DNA of 11,225 nt from contig MLAK01000619.1 of NCBI GenBank assembly GCA_001839685.1, positions 1-11,225 of the forward strand, read 5' to 3'. Positions 1 to 6,709 of this stretch are shown piece by piece. The notes beneath the pieces were generated by a model. It was not told the origin of the DNA and searched no databases. It worked only from the letters and a program-made list of their open reading frames with translations. The first letter of the stretch is position 1; each line of letters opens with the position of its first letter. The position numbers and the translations under genes are program-made. Origin of the DNA: Tritrichomonas foetus (lineage: Eukaryota; Parabasalia; Tritrichomonadida; Tritrichomonadidae).

Positions 1-811
1 CCGTATCACTCAGAATTAGACGATAAGAAACTTTGATTCAATAAGCTCAAACGTGCGAATGGAAGGAAAAAATAATAATTAATAAGTACTAAATTCATAT
101 TATTATTGAATAATTTTCCATAACCAATGGTAAAACATTCAAAAGTGCAAATATACAGATACTATGGTTGTCAAAAGTACACAACCTGGAAATACGTTTA
201 TTTTCCTATGAGNTTTGTAATTGTCAACATAATAGTTAATTGTTCAAGAAAATCAAGATAAAATACNAATCACTATTACTTTGAGAGATTTTATAGAGAT
301 GAAAATCAGAAAGGTGAAAATGATTTTGAGAGAATAAATTTTGAAATCAAAATATCATAAATGCGCTTACTTGATTTGTAGAANAAAAAGAATTAAGAAT
401 ATGAATAATAAAGAATATGAAAGAAAAATTATTTTTTCACAGAGAGAGGTAAATTCCATAGGAAAAAATATCAAATTTCTGTTTTCACAGAAAGAGTGAT
501 TATCTAGAAAAAAAATATTTTTTCTTTCATATTTTTAATTATTCATATTTGTAATTCTTCATGTGTAAAGAATTACCTATTCATCTGCACTACAAACAAG
601 TTTAAAAAACTTACGACCAAATTTGCTGTTTCTCAATAAAAGTAAATTAAGTTCGATAATAATTACAAATGAGAATTTATATGAGCAATCAATTATTTGA
701 ATGATATTGAATAATTTAAATACTTCTCAATATTTTGAATAAAAGGTCAATTTATGTGGAGTCGGTCCTTAATTAGCATATCATAAGGGAGTTAGAGGGT
801 GATTCATTTTC
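1..811. other. AT-rich intergenic region, no gene seen
   Basis: The stretch is dominated by A/T runs and has stops in all frames at short spacing. I see no protein-like reading frame, tRNA or rRNA signature in it. It contains three unresolved bases (213, 267, 384). The only structure I could support is the foldback at 390-557, listed separately. The left end of the window is arbitrary, so a gene further left could have regulatory DNA here. Confidence 0.6.
390..557. repeat. Imperfect inverted repeat (48-bp arms) with direct repeats in its loop
   Basis: The left arm 390-437 and right arm 510-557 are reverse complements over 48 bases with about five mismatches; both carry the block containing TATGAAAG or its complement CTTTCATA. 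The 72-base gap holds one copy of a 15-base direct repeat (TTTTCACAGARAGAG) at 482-496. The other copy, at 434-448, overlaps the end of the left arm; 14 of 15 bases match. A single strand of this region could fold into a long AT-rich hairpin. It could be a palindromic mobile-element relic, a replication-generated foldback, or chance in low-complexity DNA. The length and the non-AT CACAGA blocks argue against pure chance. Confidence 0.6.
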
Positions 812-1115
812 TCAAAGGTCAATTTGATCGAAAAAGCTACCAGGCCCAAAAACCCATGGGATGGCCTGGAAAAAGCTTGGGTTAGCCATTTTCCGCCACC
901 CTATTGCAACTTTATTTTTTCGGCAAAATGAACGAATATTGGCTTCAAGAGGAGAAAGTAAAGCTCTTGTTCATCAACAAACTCGATCTTAGATCGGGCT
1001 TTGGCAATACATATTTCTCTTCGATATGATGCTCAATTCAGATTCATTAAGAAAAATTGATGGTTTCATATGTTTTGGGACAATCACTTTTCTCACATCA
1101 GTTTTTCAATATTGA
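812..1115. other. GC-richer island with short ORF fragments on both strands
   Basis: This segment is clearly less AT-rich than its surroundings and has coding-like stretches without a gene-length frame. On the minus strand, 889-812 encodes 25 residues beginning MANPSFFQAIPW. On the plus strand, 928-1029 encodes 33 residues (starting MNEYWLQEEKVKLL). A second plus ATG at 1029 overlaps its stop (ATGA-type junction, another frame) and encodes 28 residues ending at 1115. I recognise none of these. They look more like fragments of decayed genes or a dispersed repeat than functional small proteins, because no fragment continues in frame and none has a clear initiator. Confidence 0.3.
840..869. repeat. 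GC-rich hairpin with a palindrome in its loop
   Basis: CCAGGCC at 840-846 pairs with GGCCTGG at 863-869. The 16-base loop contains a second perfect palindrome, CCCATGGG (853-860). The stem is flanked by AAAAAGCTA on the left and AAAAAGCTT on the right. It lies in the GC-richer island, away from any gene end, so it is not an obvious terminator. It may be a cruciform-forming site or part of a dispersed repeat. Confidence 0.5.
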
Positions 1116-1311
1116 CATTTTGAAGGTAAAAGTGGTCATATAAAATGATGAGTTTTTGTTTTTACGAATATCTCGTTAAAGTGTCCATAAGCGACACCTA
1201 CAAAAAATTATATAAACTACCAGGCAAAACATAAAAAAGATAGTTTTTTTTATATGATCATTTATTATTCGGAAATGCGATGCTCACTCAAGAACAAGCT
1301 AAGGCCTTTCT
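1116..1311. other. Downstream flank of the aldolase gene
   Basis: This is AT-rich DNA beyond the 3' end of the minus-strand aldolase gene. On the minus strand an AATAATAAATGAT run lies about 40-55 bases past the stop (around 1259-1271). It contains TAAA, the tetranucleotide that serves as poly(A) signal in Trichomonas vaginalis, so it is a possible 3'-end signal. The last 30 bases (1280-1311) are GC-richer and open on the plus strand from an ATG at 1280, but that frame soon runs antisense to the aldolase and I do not call it a gene. Confidence 0.3.
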
Positions 1312-2133
1312 TCAGAGAGTCTTTCCAGGAAGCTTGAATGCGACTTTCATTTCGTTCATTTGTTCGTTTGTCATTCCATCTGGTTCGAATCCAATTGTTT
1401 TAGCGTTGAGGTAGATTTGGGCTGATTTTGAGAGTGTGTCGATCATATCGAAGGCTTCGCCAACATCAGCGGAGACTGAAACTACTCCATGCTTTTCCCA
1501 AAGAACGACATCGTATTCGTCGAGTTGTGCGAGAGTTGCCTCAGCGAGGGCCTTTGAAGAAGGAAGTTGGTACCTGCAGATACCGAGTCCCTTTGGGCAG
1601 AAGGCCCTAGTCTCTGGAATCATCGACCATAACAATCTTGTCAAAACGTCCTTTTCGAGGAACTTTTCGTTGTGGCTGAGGGCGACAAGGTCAATTGGAT
1701 GTGTATGGACGACTGCTTTGTAGCCGTTTCCGACTTCAAGGAAGTGATTATGAAATGAGAGATGAGAAACGATTTCTGAGGTTGGAATGACTGGCTTATC
1801 GGCGATAATTTCGTAATTTGAGCAATCGTCGCAAATTCTGATGATTGAGCCATGGTCCATTGGGAATCGGGCCAAATCACGCATTCTCTTATTGGTACCT
1901 TTGCAGTAGAAGAAGCAGCCCTTAAGGTGAGGAAGAGTGTCACCAATTGGACGGGCATCACAGAGAGCTGGTAATTTGCGAATTTCGTCGTCAACGTATT
2001 CAGTAATATTTAAGGTGATATTGCCGCCATTACGCTCGGCCCAACCCTTTTGCCAAAGGTATCCGGCAACCTCAGCAACAGCAAGGACAGCTTTTTCGAG
2101 TTCTGGACGTCCAGTGAGAACACTTGTTGTCAT
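1312..2133 (-). CDS. rhaD: L-rhamnulose-1-phosphate aldolase (class II, zinc-dependent)
   Basis: The enzyme splits L-rhamnulose 1-phosphate into dihydroxyacetone phosphate and L-lactaldehyde, the last committed step of phosphorylative rhamnose catabolism. The product has 273 residues, against 274 in Escherichia coli RhaD, and looks complete. Visible family features are the phosphate-binding ERNGGN segment (33-38), PTSE with the catalytic-type Glu120, the zinc ligands His143 and His145 (HTH), Glu174, and the third zinc histidine His215 (KHG). These match E. coli Glu117, His141, His143, Glu171 and His212 with almost constant offset. No signal or membrane segment is present, so it is probably cytosolic. 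The ATG at 2133 is supported by an initiator ten bases upstream. The gene is much richer in G+C than its flanks and the other two genes. The family is bacterial, so lateral acquisition is inferred. Other class II aldolases (fuculose-phosphate type) are shorter and fit less well. Confidence 0.93.
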   Translation of the reverse strand: MTTSVLTGRPELEKAVLAVAEVAGYLWQKGWAERNGGNITLNITEYVDDEIRKLPALCDARPIGDTLPHLKGCFFYCKGTNKRMRDLARFPMDHGSIIRICDDCSNYEIIADKPVIPTSEIVSHLSFHNHFLEVGNGYKAVVHTHPIDLVALSHNEKFLEKDVLTRLLWSMIPETRAFCPKGLGICRYQLPSSKALAEATLAQLDEYDVVLWEKHGVVSVSADVGEAFDMIDTLSKSAQIYLNAKTIGFEPDGMTNEQMNEMKVAFKLPGKTL

Positions 2134-2138
2134 GATGA

Positions 2139-2146
2139 TGAAATGA
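2139..2146 (-). promoter_or_regulatory. Initiator (Inr) of the aldolase gene
   Basis: On the minus strand this reads TCATTTCA, which fits the Trichomonas initiator core TCAYTWY. The expected transcription start is the A at 2144. That gives a 5' untranslated region of about ten bases before the ATG at 2133, the very short leader typical of trichomonad genes. The initiator is established for Trichomonas vaginalis; its use here is inferred from sequence and position. Confidence 0.55.
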
Positions 2147-3160
2147 AGATTTCACAGAAAAAGTTTTTCGAGGTTTAAGGAATTTTTCAAAAGTATTGTT
2201 TTTTCGATCTTAATTTTCAATTGCTATTTATCCAAAGTTATTGGTCATTTCAATGCAGTACCATTTTTGATACAAAAGTAAAACTTTCCTTTTTAAGGGC
2301 ATAGTTTAGCAAGAGATGGTTATATTTATTTGAGAGAAATAGGTTGTTTATCGATATCTTCGGGGAAAATTTATGAAATCAATTGTTAACTTAGTTCAAA
2401 GAATATATAGACGTAGTTAATAAAGATGAAATCATAATAATAATTTATTTCGTTTTTATTCCACACTTTTGGATGACATGCTAAGAGGGAATTGAAACTT
2501 TTTGTAAGTGTTCACAATTTACAAAATAATTAACAGAATATTTAGTAAATATAAAATAGAATTATCTTTTTATTTTATCTATAATATTTTATTATATTCT
2601 GATATAGCTTTTTATATTTGATGTATTATATGATATATTGTTTCCAGCATATTATATTGGAGTGAAAAGTGGATTCATTAAAAAAAAAAGAAAATGATTG
2701 AAAAAATTGAATGTAATTCAAAGAAAAAATTTTTATCATTCATCTGAGTACTTCGAATATAGAAAAGCATTGCGAAAACAAATCAAAAAACCATTAGACA
2801 TGAAAGCATCTCTTTATAAACCCAATCCCTACATCTAGAGTTAACCAGTAAATAAAATAATTATATGCTAGTAAAAATTATTGGTTTCCTATTTTTCCCA
2901 GTAACAGACATTTCAAGTCCTAAATTTTACATATCAAATTATCTTGTGAATTTCAGAAAGATAGATAATGACTATAATAAAAAAAATTGAATGAAAATAA
3001 AATATGAATAAATTTAATTTGATTGAAATCATTAATATTATTATTTTACATCTCATACAGCTATTAACCAATAATATAATATATCTTATTACAATATTAA
3101 CACTGTATTAATTAGATATCAAAAGATATTTCTAATATAAATTTTCTGATGGTAACTTTT
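2147..3160. other. Long AT-rich intergenic region
   Basis: I see no gene-length frame and no RNA gene in this kilobase. It is dense in A/T homopolymers and ATATAT tracts, especially 2520-2660 and 2990-3130. The only notable element is the left arm of the 38-bp inverted repeat at 2292-2329. A 16-codon open frame (start about 2373) follows that arm but is too short to call. Confidence 0.5.
2292..2329 (+). repeat. Left arm of a perfect 38-bp inverted repeat
   Basis: The 38 bases starting TTTAAGGGCATAG and ending ATATTTAT recur as an exact reverse complement at 3637-3674. The match breaks abruptly on both sides, although AAACTTTC occurs just outside both copies (2281-2288 and 3683-3690) with a six-base length difference. 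The arms enclose 1307 bases. They could be terminal repeats of a small non-autonomous element, or two copies of a dispersed repeat in opposite orientation. Perfect identity implies recent duplication or homogenisation. Confidence 0.75.
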
Positions 3161-3490
3161 TCAGAAAATGATTATTTTTAATTTGTGAGGCCCCAAAAAT
3201 GGACTGTTTAAAACATCTTTATCCAATTTATTTTCTGCATATAATAATAAATAAATTTGATTCCCCATTAGAATACAAATACAAATACATAGCAACAATA
3301 TAAGAATTATTTATATCTTCCAGTTGGGGATACTTAAACAACCAATTTTAAAAAATTTATTCCGGCATAATCGTCATCTATCAAAAATCGTTAGCAGGCA
3401 ACTTAAATCATTCATAGGGATGTCTACAACTTGACGTCGAGCTTTCTCAGCCACGAAAAAATAATTGATGATGGAATCTTCATTTCTCAT
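3161..3490 (-). pseudogene. Decayed unidentified protein-coding fragment
   Basis: On the minus strand an ATG at 3490 opens 38 protein-like residues (MRNEDSIINYFFVAEKARRQ, then VVDIPMND) ending at a TGA at 3374. The next frame continues at once with DDYAGINFLKLVV to a TAA at 3334. A third stretch then reads KYPQLEDINNSYIVAMYLY to a stop at 3228, and an overlapping frame from 3268 reads MGNQIYLLLYAENKLDKDVL to a TGA at 3161. The run of amino-acid-like sequence across shifting frames on one strand is what a frameshifted old gene looks like. I do not recognise the family. It lies between the arms of the 38-bp inverted repeat, about 150 bases downstream of the right arm in its own orientation. Confidence 0.35.
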
Positions 3491-3977
3491 GATGATAACA
3501 TTTAACTGATATTTCAGATTTATCAGCTATAATAAAACTATAAAATCATATTTAGGACATCGAACAGGTTTTTGGGATTACATTTTTCTATATAATTGGA
3601 ATGTTTGACCATCCATGGAGAAATTAAGGCCAAAATATAAATATAACCATCTCTTGCTAAACTATGCCCTTAAATAAAATATTGAAAGTTTCTATTGGTC
3701 GATTTAGGAAAAATTTGTGAGACAATTCCTTCATGAAGTTTTTGTCGAGTTAGGCCAAAATATAATTTATAAATGCGAGCTTCCTCATAAAAATGAATTT
3801 TGTAACTTCTAATTTCTGAGAAAAGCTTTCAATTTATTTTTGAATACTCACTGAAATTCTTCTAAAATAATCGAGGAATAAATCAAATTTCACAAACAAT
3901 TGAATATATTATATGTTTTATAGTTTTACATGTATTCTTCTGTAGTTCCAGATAACGATTAATTAAAATTTTTCTGA
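3491..3977. other. AT-rich intergenic region carrying the right repeat arm
   Basis: No gene is supported here. A 14-base direct repeat, AGGCCAAAATATAA, occurs at 3627-3640 and 3752-3765. A minus-strand frame of 25 codons (3734 down to 3657, starting MKELSHKFFLNR) ends inside the repeat arm with the residues LFKGIV. The left arm also ends a frame with FLFKGIV when read in its own direction, so the repeat may have come from the 3' end of a coding sequence. Confidence 0.35.
3637..3674 (-). repeat. Right arm of the perfect 38-bp inverted repeat
   Basis: This is the exact reverse complement of 2292-2329 over all 38 bases. It lies about 480 bases beyond the stop of the helicase gene, outside any intact gene. 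The direct match TATTGGTC, found outside each arm (2239-2246 and 3693-3700), lies at unequal distances from the arms, so it is not convincing as a target-site duplication. Confidence 0.75.
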
Positions 3978-4149
3978 AAATCTAATGGAATAAGAAAAAC
4001 ATGTGATGAAATCATAGAAAAAGGAACATTGCATACAAAAAATTGTGAGCTAATTGGCTATGGAAATTCAATTGAGGAATTTTCTATGATAAACTTTTTG
4101 ATACCCCGATTGGTCGTTGAGCAATTTGACCTCTTTTTTCCCTCTATTA
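3978..4149 (+). pseudogene. Possible coding remnant converging on the helicase gene
   Basis: This plus-strand frame is open from a TGA at 3975-3977 and continues to 4322, but only the part before 4150 is free of the helicase gene on the other strand. That part reads like protein (KTCDEIIEKGTLHTKNCELI, then GYGNSIEEF), with charged and hydrophobic residues well mixed. It has no ATG before residue 37. It is either the remains of a gene whose 3' end was lost or a chance open frame; I do not recognise the sequence. Beyond 4150 it is merely antisense to the helicase. Confidence 0.2.
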
Positions 4150-6537
4150 TTAAACAGTTTTATTATATTTTTTATTCATATCATCAAAAAACTTGTCAAT
4201 CCTTTGTTCAATTTCAGACCAATTTTGAATATTATGATAGCTTCGTAAAATCCATGATGGTAGATATTTTGAATGCGATTGGTATCTCTTATCAAGGAGG
4301 ATTACTACAGCATAATCATTAATGTTTCGAAAAGATCTTCCAATTGATTGATTAACTGCTCTCATACAAATATTTTCATAAAACATCTTTCCATTACATT
4401 GCGTGATACCCTGTTCAGCTTTTTTATCAAAAAATTCCTTTCTTTGTTGAAGTGCCAAGTCATTTGAATCTGGATATGGCATTCCGACGACCATTACACA
4501 TCTACAATAATCATTGGCAAAATTAATTCCTTCGCTAAGTTTTCCATTGATAACAGCAAATAATATAGCTCCTCCTTTATTGTTTTCTATATGCGATTTA
4601 AATGTTTTCATGACGACATCATTTTTCTTTTGATCACTTTCTTCACAAACAATGAATTTATTATTATTTTGAATTGTTTTTATATAATTATGCTGACTGC
4701 TTTTGAGATGATTATAAACTTGCGACATATATGATTTTGATGTATAGAAAACAATCATTCCATGTGGAATTCTTCCAGAAAGATCAGAAATAGCCTGACA
4801 GATTGAATCCATTGAAGATGTTGAATTTCGATTATCATAGTTAAATAATGTATTACTACCATCTGGCCCTTCAAGGGCACAAACGCACAAACAGTTTTCT
4901 TGTGGAATAACATGTCCATTACAATGTGTCATAATTTTTTCTGGGGTTTTATTTTGTGTCAATTGGAAAATCACATCTTCTAAAGGCTGTAAAGTTCCTC
5001 CTACAAGAACTGTACTTGTTGCAAGTGAAGAAACTTCTGTAAATACTGTCGATGGATTTAATAGTAAGTAACTCAGCTGATCATTTGAAATAATAACTTT
5101 CCCCATATCATCAGTATATCCCATCATTTCTATAAAAGTTAAACATTTCCTAAGTGATTCAGAGCTGTTAATACGATCAGTTTCTTCTTTTTCAGAATGA
5201 CAGCATTTATAAACAAGACGAGCTTCTTTCGCCCATCCAATCAAAGAAAATGTATTGCCTGTCTGAATTCTATTTTTAGCTTGAAAGTTATTCATGTTAT
5301 CAGCTATAGTACCTTTATTTTTTCCATCAGCAACAATTTTGGATATTTTGTTAAGTATAGTATAAACAGCAGTAATATTTTTGATTGCCTGATCCCTTTC
5401 GGATTTAGTTGATTCCGCTAAAACTTTATCACCAACAGGTGGACGTGAAATAATTCTTCTGTAATTCATTAATTTATTGCATGATACTTCAATATCGTTA
5501 TAAGTTAGTGATACAGTATATAATGCATTTAATGCATCAACAAGATTATGCGCTTCATCAACAACAATATAGGAATTATCTACAGATATTCCCATATTTT
5601 CTCGTGTTGATTGTTGAAAGAGAGTCTGATAAGGTAATAAAACAATATCACTATGCTTAATTGCTTCTCGACATGAAAAATAAGGACAGACCTGATGGCT
5701 TTCACCATATCTACATAAGTCTTCAATATCCATTGGAGAAGAATGAATATGATGTGAAAATTGCTGAAAACTTTTTTCATTATAATATGGACATTTAGTA
5801 TTACATCTGTCGTTCAATTCAGCGGCAGATAAATTTTTATATTCACCATTCACGCATAAGTTTTTTCTGGATGCAAGAGAAACACATCTTGGGAAAGTTC
5901 TAAGATAGTTATCAGATGCTCTTATTTTCCTTTTACATTTTTGTATTTCTTGATTTAAACTCGTGATTTCTGATTTTGTTTGTGTTTTCATGATTGGGGT
6001 TGAAGTTTGTGATTCAAGACTTCGAAGCTTTTGATTAGATGAAGATCGTAAGTATTCTGCTGATTTTTTAAGTAATCTCAATTCAGAGACCAGTTCTTTA
6101 ATTTGACTGTGAGTTCTTGTGCTGATAAAAAGTTTTGAAAATTTAGACATACCATTTGCATCATCATCATCGTCATCTGATGATTCGCTTTCGGAATCAG
6201 AATCATTAGTAATAATTCTTCTTTTTGTTAAAAATGCTTCATTTTTTTGCCTTAAAAATGCAATGGACGAACATATCACTGACAGTGATTTACCAGTTCC
6301 TGTTGGTGATTCAAAAAATCCAATTTTTTTTTCATCAAAGCATTCGATCATATCTTTCATAAAATCAACTTGAATATCGTATGGTTGATTTCGTAATTTA
6401 AAGTCTTCGACAGCACGATCAAGAATTTCATTGTTACTAATTGGGAAAGCATTTTTATTTTGATTTGATTGTGTTTTATGATGGATTGCTGGCTTTGGAA
6501 GTTCTTTGTGATCACTCTTTTGAGAAGGAACAATCAT
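4150..6537 (-). CDS. DDX11/Chl1-type iron-sulphur DNA helicase (XPD/Rad3 superfamily 2)
   Basis: This is a nuclear ATP-dependent 5'-3' DNA helicase; its relatives DDX11 and Chl1 act in sister-chromatid cohesion and in unwinding G-quadruplex or fork structures. The 795 residues carry the set in order: Walker A ESPTGTGKS (76-84), motif Ia STRTHSQ (139-145), the iron-sulphur cysteines Cys228, Cys245, Cys249 and Cys284, DEAH (327-330), GGTLQP (513-518), motif V GKLSEGINF (665-673), MPYPD (686-690), and motif VI QSIGRSFR (730-737). NLCVN, DRC and CPYYN around the cysteines, and GHVIP (541-545), favour DDX11 over XPD, FANCJ or RTEL1. An acidic serine/aspartate run (112-126) sits in the insert between motifs I and Ia, where DDX11 also has a charged insert. 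It is shorter than human DDX11 and a little shorter than yeast Chl1, but intact. The ATG at 6537 is the first in frame after an upstream stop. No intron is seen. Confidence 0.93.
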   Translation of the reverse strand: MIVPSQKSDHKELPKPAIHHKTQSNQNKNAFPISNNEILDRAVEDFKLRNQPYDIQVDFMKDMIECFDEKKIGFFESPTGTGKSLSVICSSIAFLRQKNEAFLTKRRIITNDSDSESESSDDDDDDANGMSKFSKLFISTRTHSQIKELVSELRLLKKSAEYLRSSSNQKLRSLESQTSTPIMKTQTKSEITSLNQEIQKCKRKIRASDNYLRTFPRCVSLASRKNLCVNGEYKNLSAAELNDRCNTKCPYYNEKSFQQFSHHIHSSPMDIEDLCRYGESHQVCPYFSCREAIKHSDIVLLPYQTLFQQSTRENMGISVDNSYIVVDEAHNLVDALNALYTVSLTYNDIEVSCNKLMNYRRIISRPPVGDKVLAESTKSERDQAIKNITAVYTILNKISKIVADGKNKGTIADNMNNFQAKNRIQTGNTFSLIGWAKEARLVYKCCHSEKEETDRINSSESLRKCLTFIEMMGYTDDMGKVIISNDQLSYLLLNPSTVFTEVSSLATSTVLVGGTLQPLEDVIFQLTQNKTPEKIMTHCNGHVIPQENCLCVCALEGPDGSNTLFNYDNRNSTSSMDSICQAISDLSGRIPHGMIVFYTSKSYMSQVYNHLKSSQHNYIKTIQNNNKFIVCEESDQKKNDVVMKTFKSHIENNKGGAILFAVINGKLSEGINFANDYCRCVMVVGMPYPDSNDLALQQRKEFFDKKAEQGITQCNGKMFYENICMRAVNQSIGRSFRNINDYAVVILLDKRYQSHSKYLPSWILRSYHNIQNWSEIEQRIDKFFDDMNKKYNKTV

Positions 6538-6550
6538 TAATAAACGTACA

Positions 6551-6709
6551 TCATGAATTGACCATTGTGATTTTCAAAACAATTGACCTTATACACATGA
6601 AGTGAAATGAAAATTGATTGAATGAGATTTCATCGTTTAATAATCGTCGTTCACTTTGAGAATGAAGAATCAAATCATCAGAGTCATAAAGAGAATGAGG
6701 ATCTAAGAT
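6551..6709 (-). other. Coding-like fragment upstream of the helicase gene
   Basis: Just before the helicase start, on the same strand but in another frame, 52 codons read like protein (ILDPHSLYDSDDLILHSQSE, then RRLLNDEISF) and end at a TGA at 6551. The frame is open only a little further upstream and has no ATG early enough to start it. The helicase already contains its complete N-terminal motif set, so a missing first exon is not needed. The fragment may be a gene remnant or simply the helicase leader. On this strand the region also has several TCATTT initiator-like strings, the nearest full match (TCATTTCA, 6603-6610) being about 70 bases before the ATG. Confidence 0.25.

Noticed and set aside
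877..885. TGGGTTAG as a telomere-like repeat
   Set aside because: Only a single short match, not in tandem, embedded in an internal GC-richer region.
1382..1392. GGTTCGAATCC, identical to a tRNA B-box/T-loop
   Set aside because: It lies inside the aldolase coding sequence (antisense of the GFEPD segment), and no T-stem, acceptor stem or A-box can be built around it.
1436..1723. Plus-strand open frames across the aldolase
   Set aside because: They are antisense to a gene with complete catalytic residues and show no recognisable protein features.
2373..2420. Short plus-strand ORF after the left repeat arm
   Set aside because: Only 16 codons, no initiator motif and no recognisable sequence.
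2239..3700. TATTGGTC on both sides of the inverted repeat as a target-site duplication
   Set aside because: The two copies lie 45 and 18 bases from the arms, so they do not abut the same ends; an eight-base AT-rich match is weak by itself.
5197..6373. Plus-strand open frames across the helicase
   Set aside because: Antisense shadows of a fully conserved helicase, caused by its serine- and aspartate-rich codons.
4150..6537. Intron in the helicase, or a missing upstream exon
   Set aside because: All motifs occur in one continuous frame, residues 45-84 already supply the N-terminal helicase start, and no GTATGT with ACTAACACACAG pair typical of Trichomonas introns was seen.
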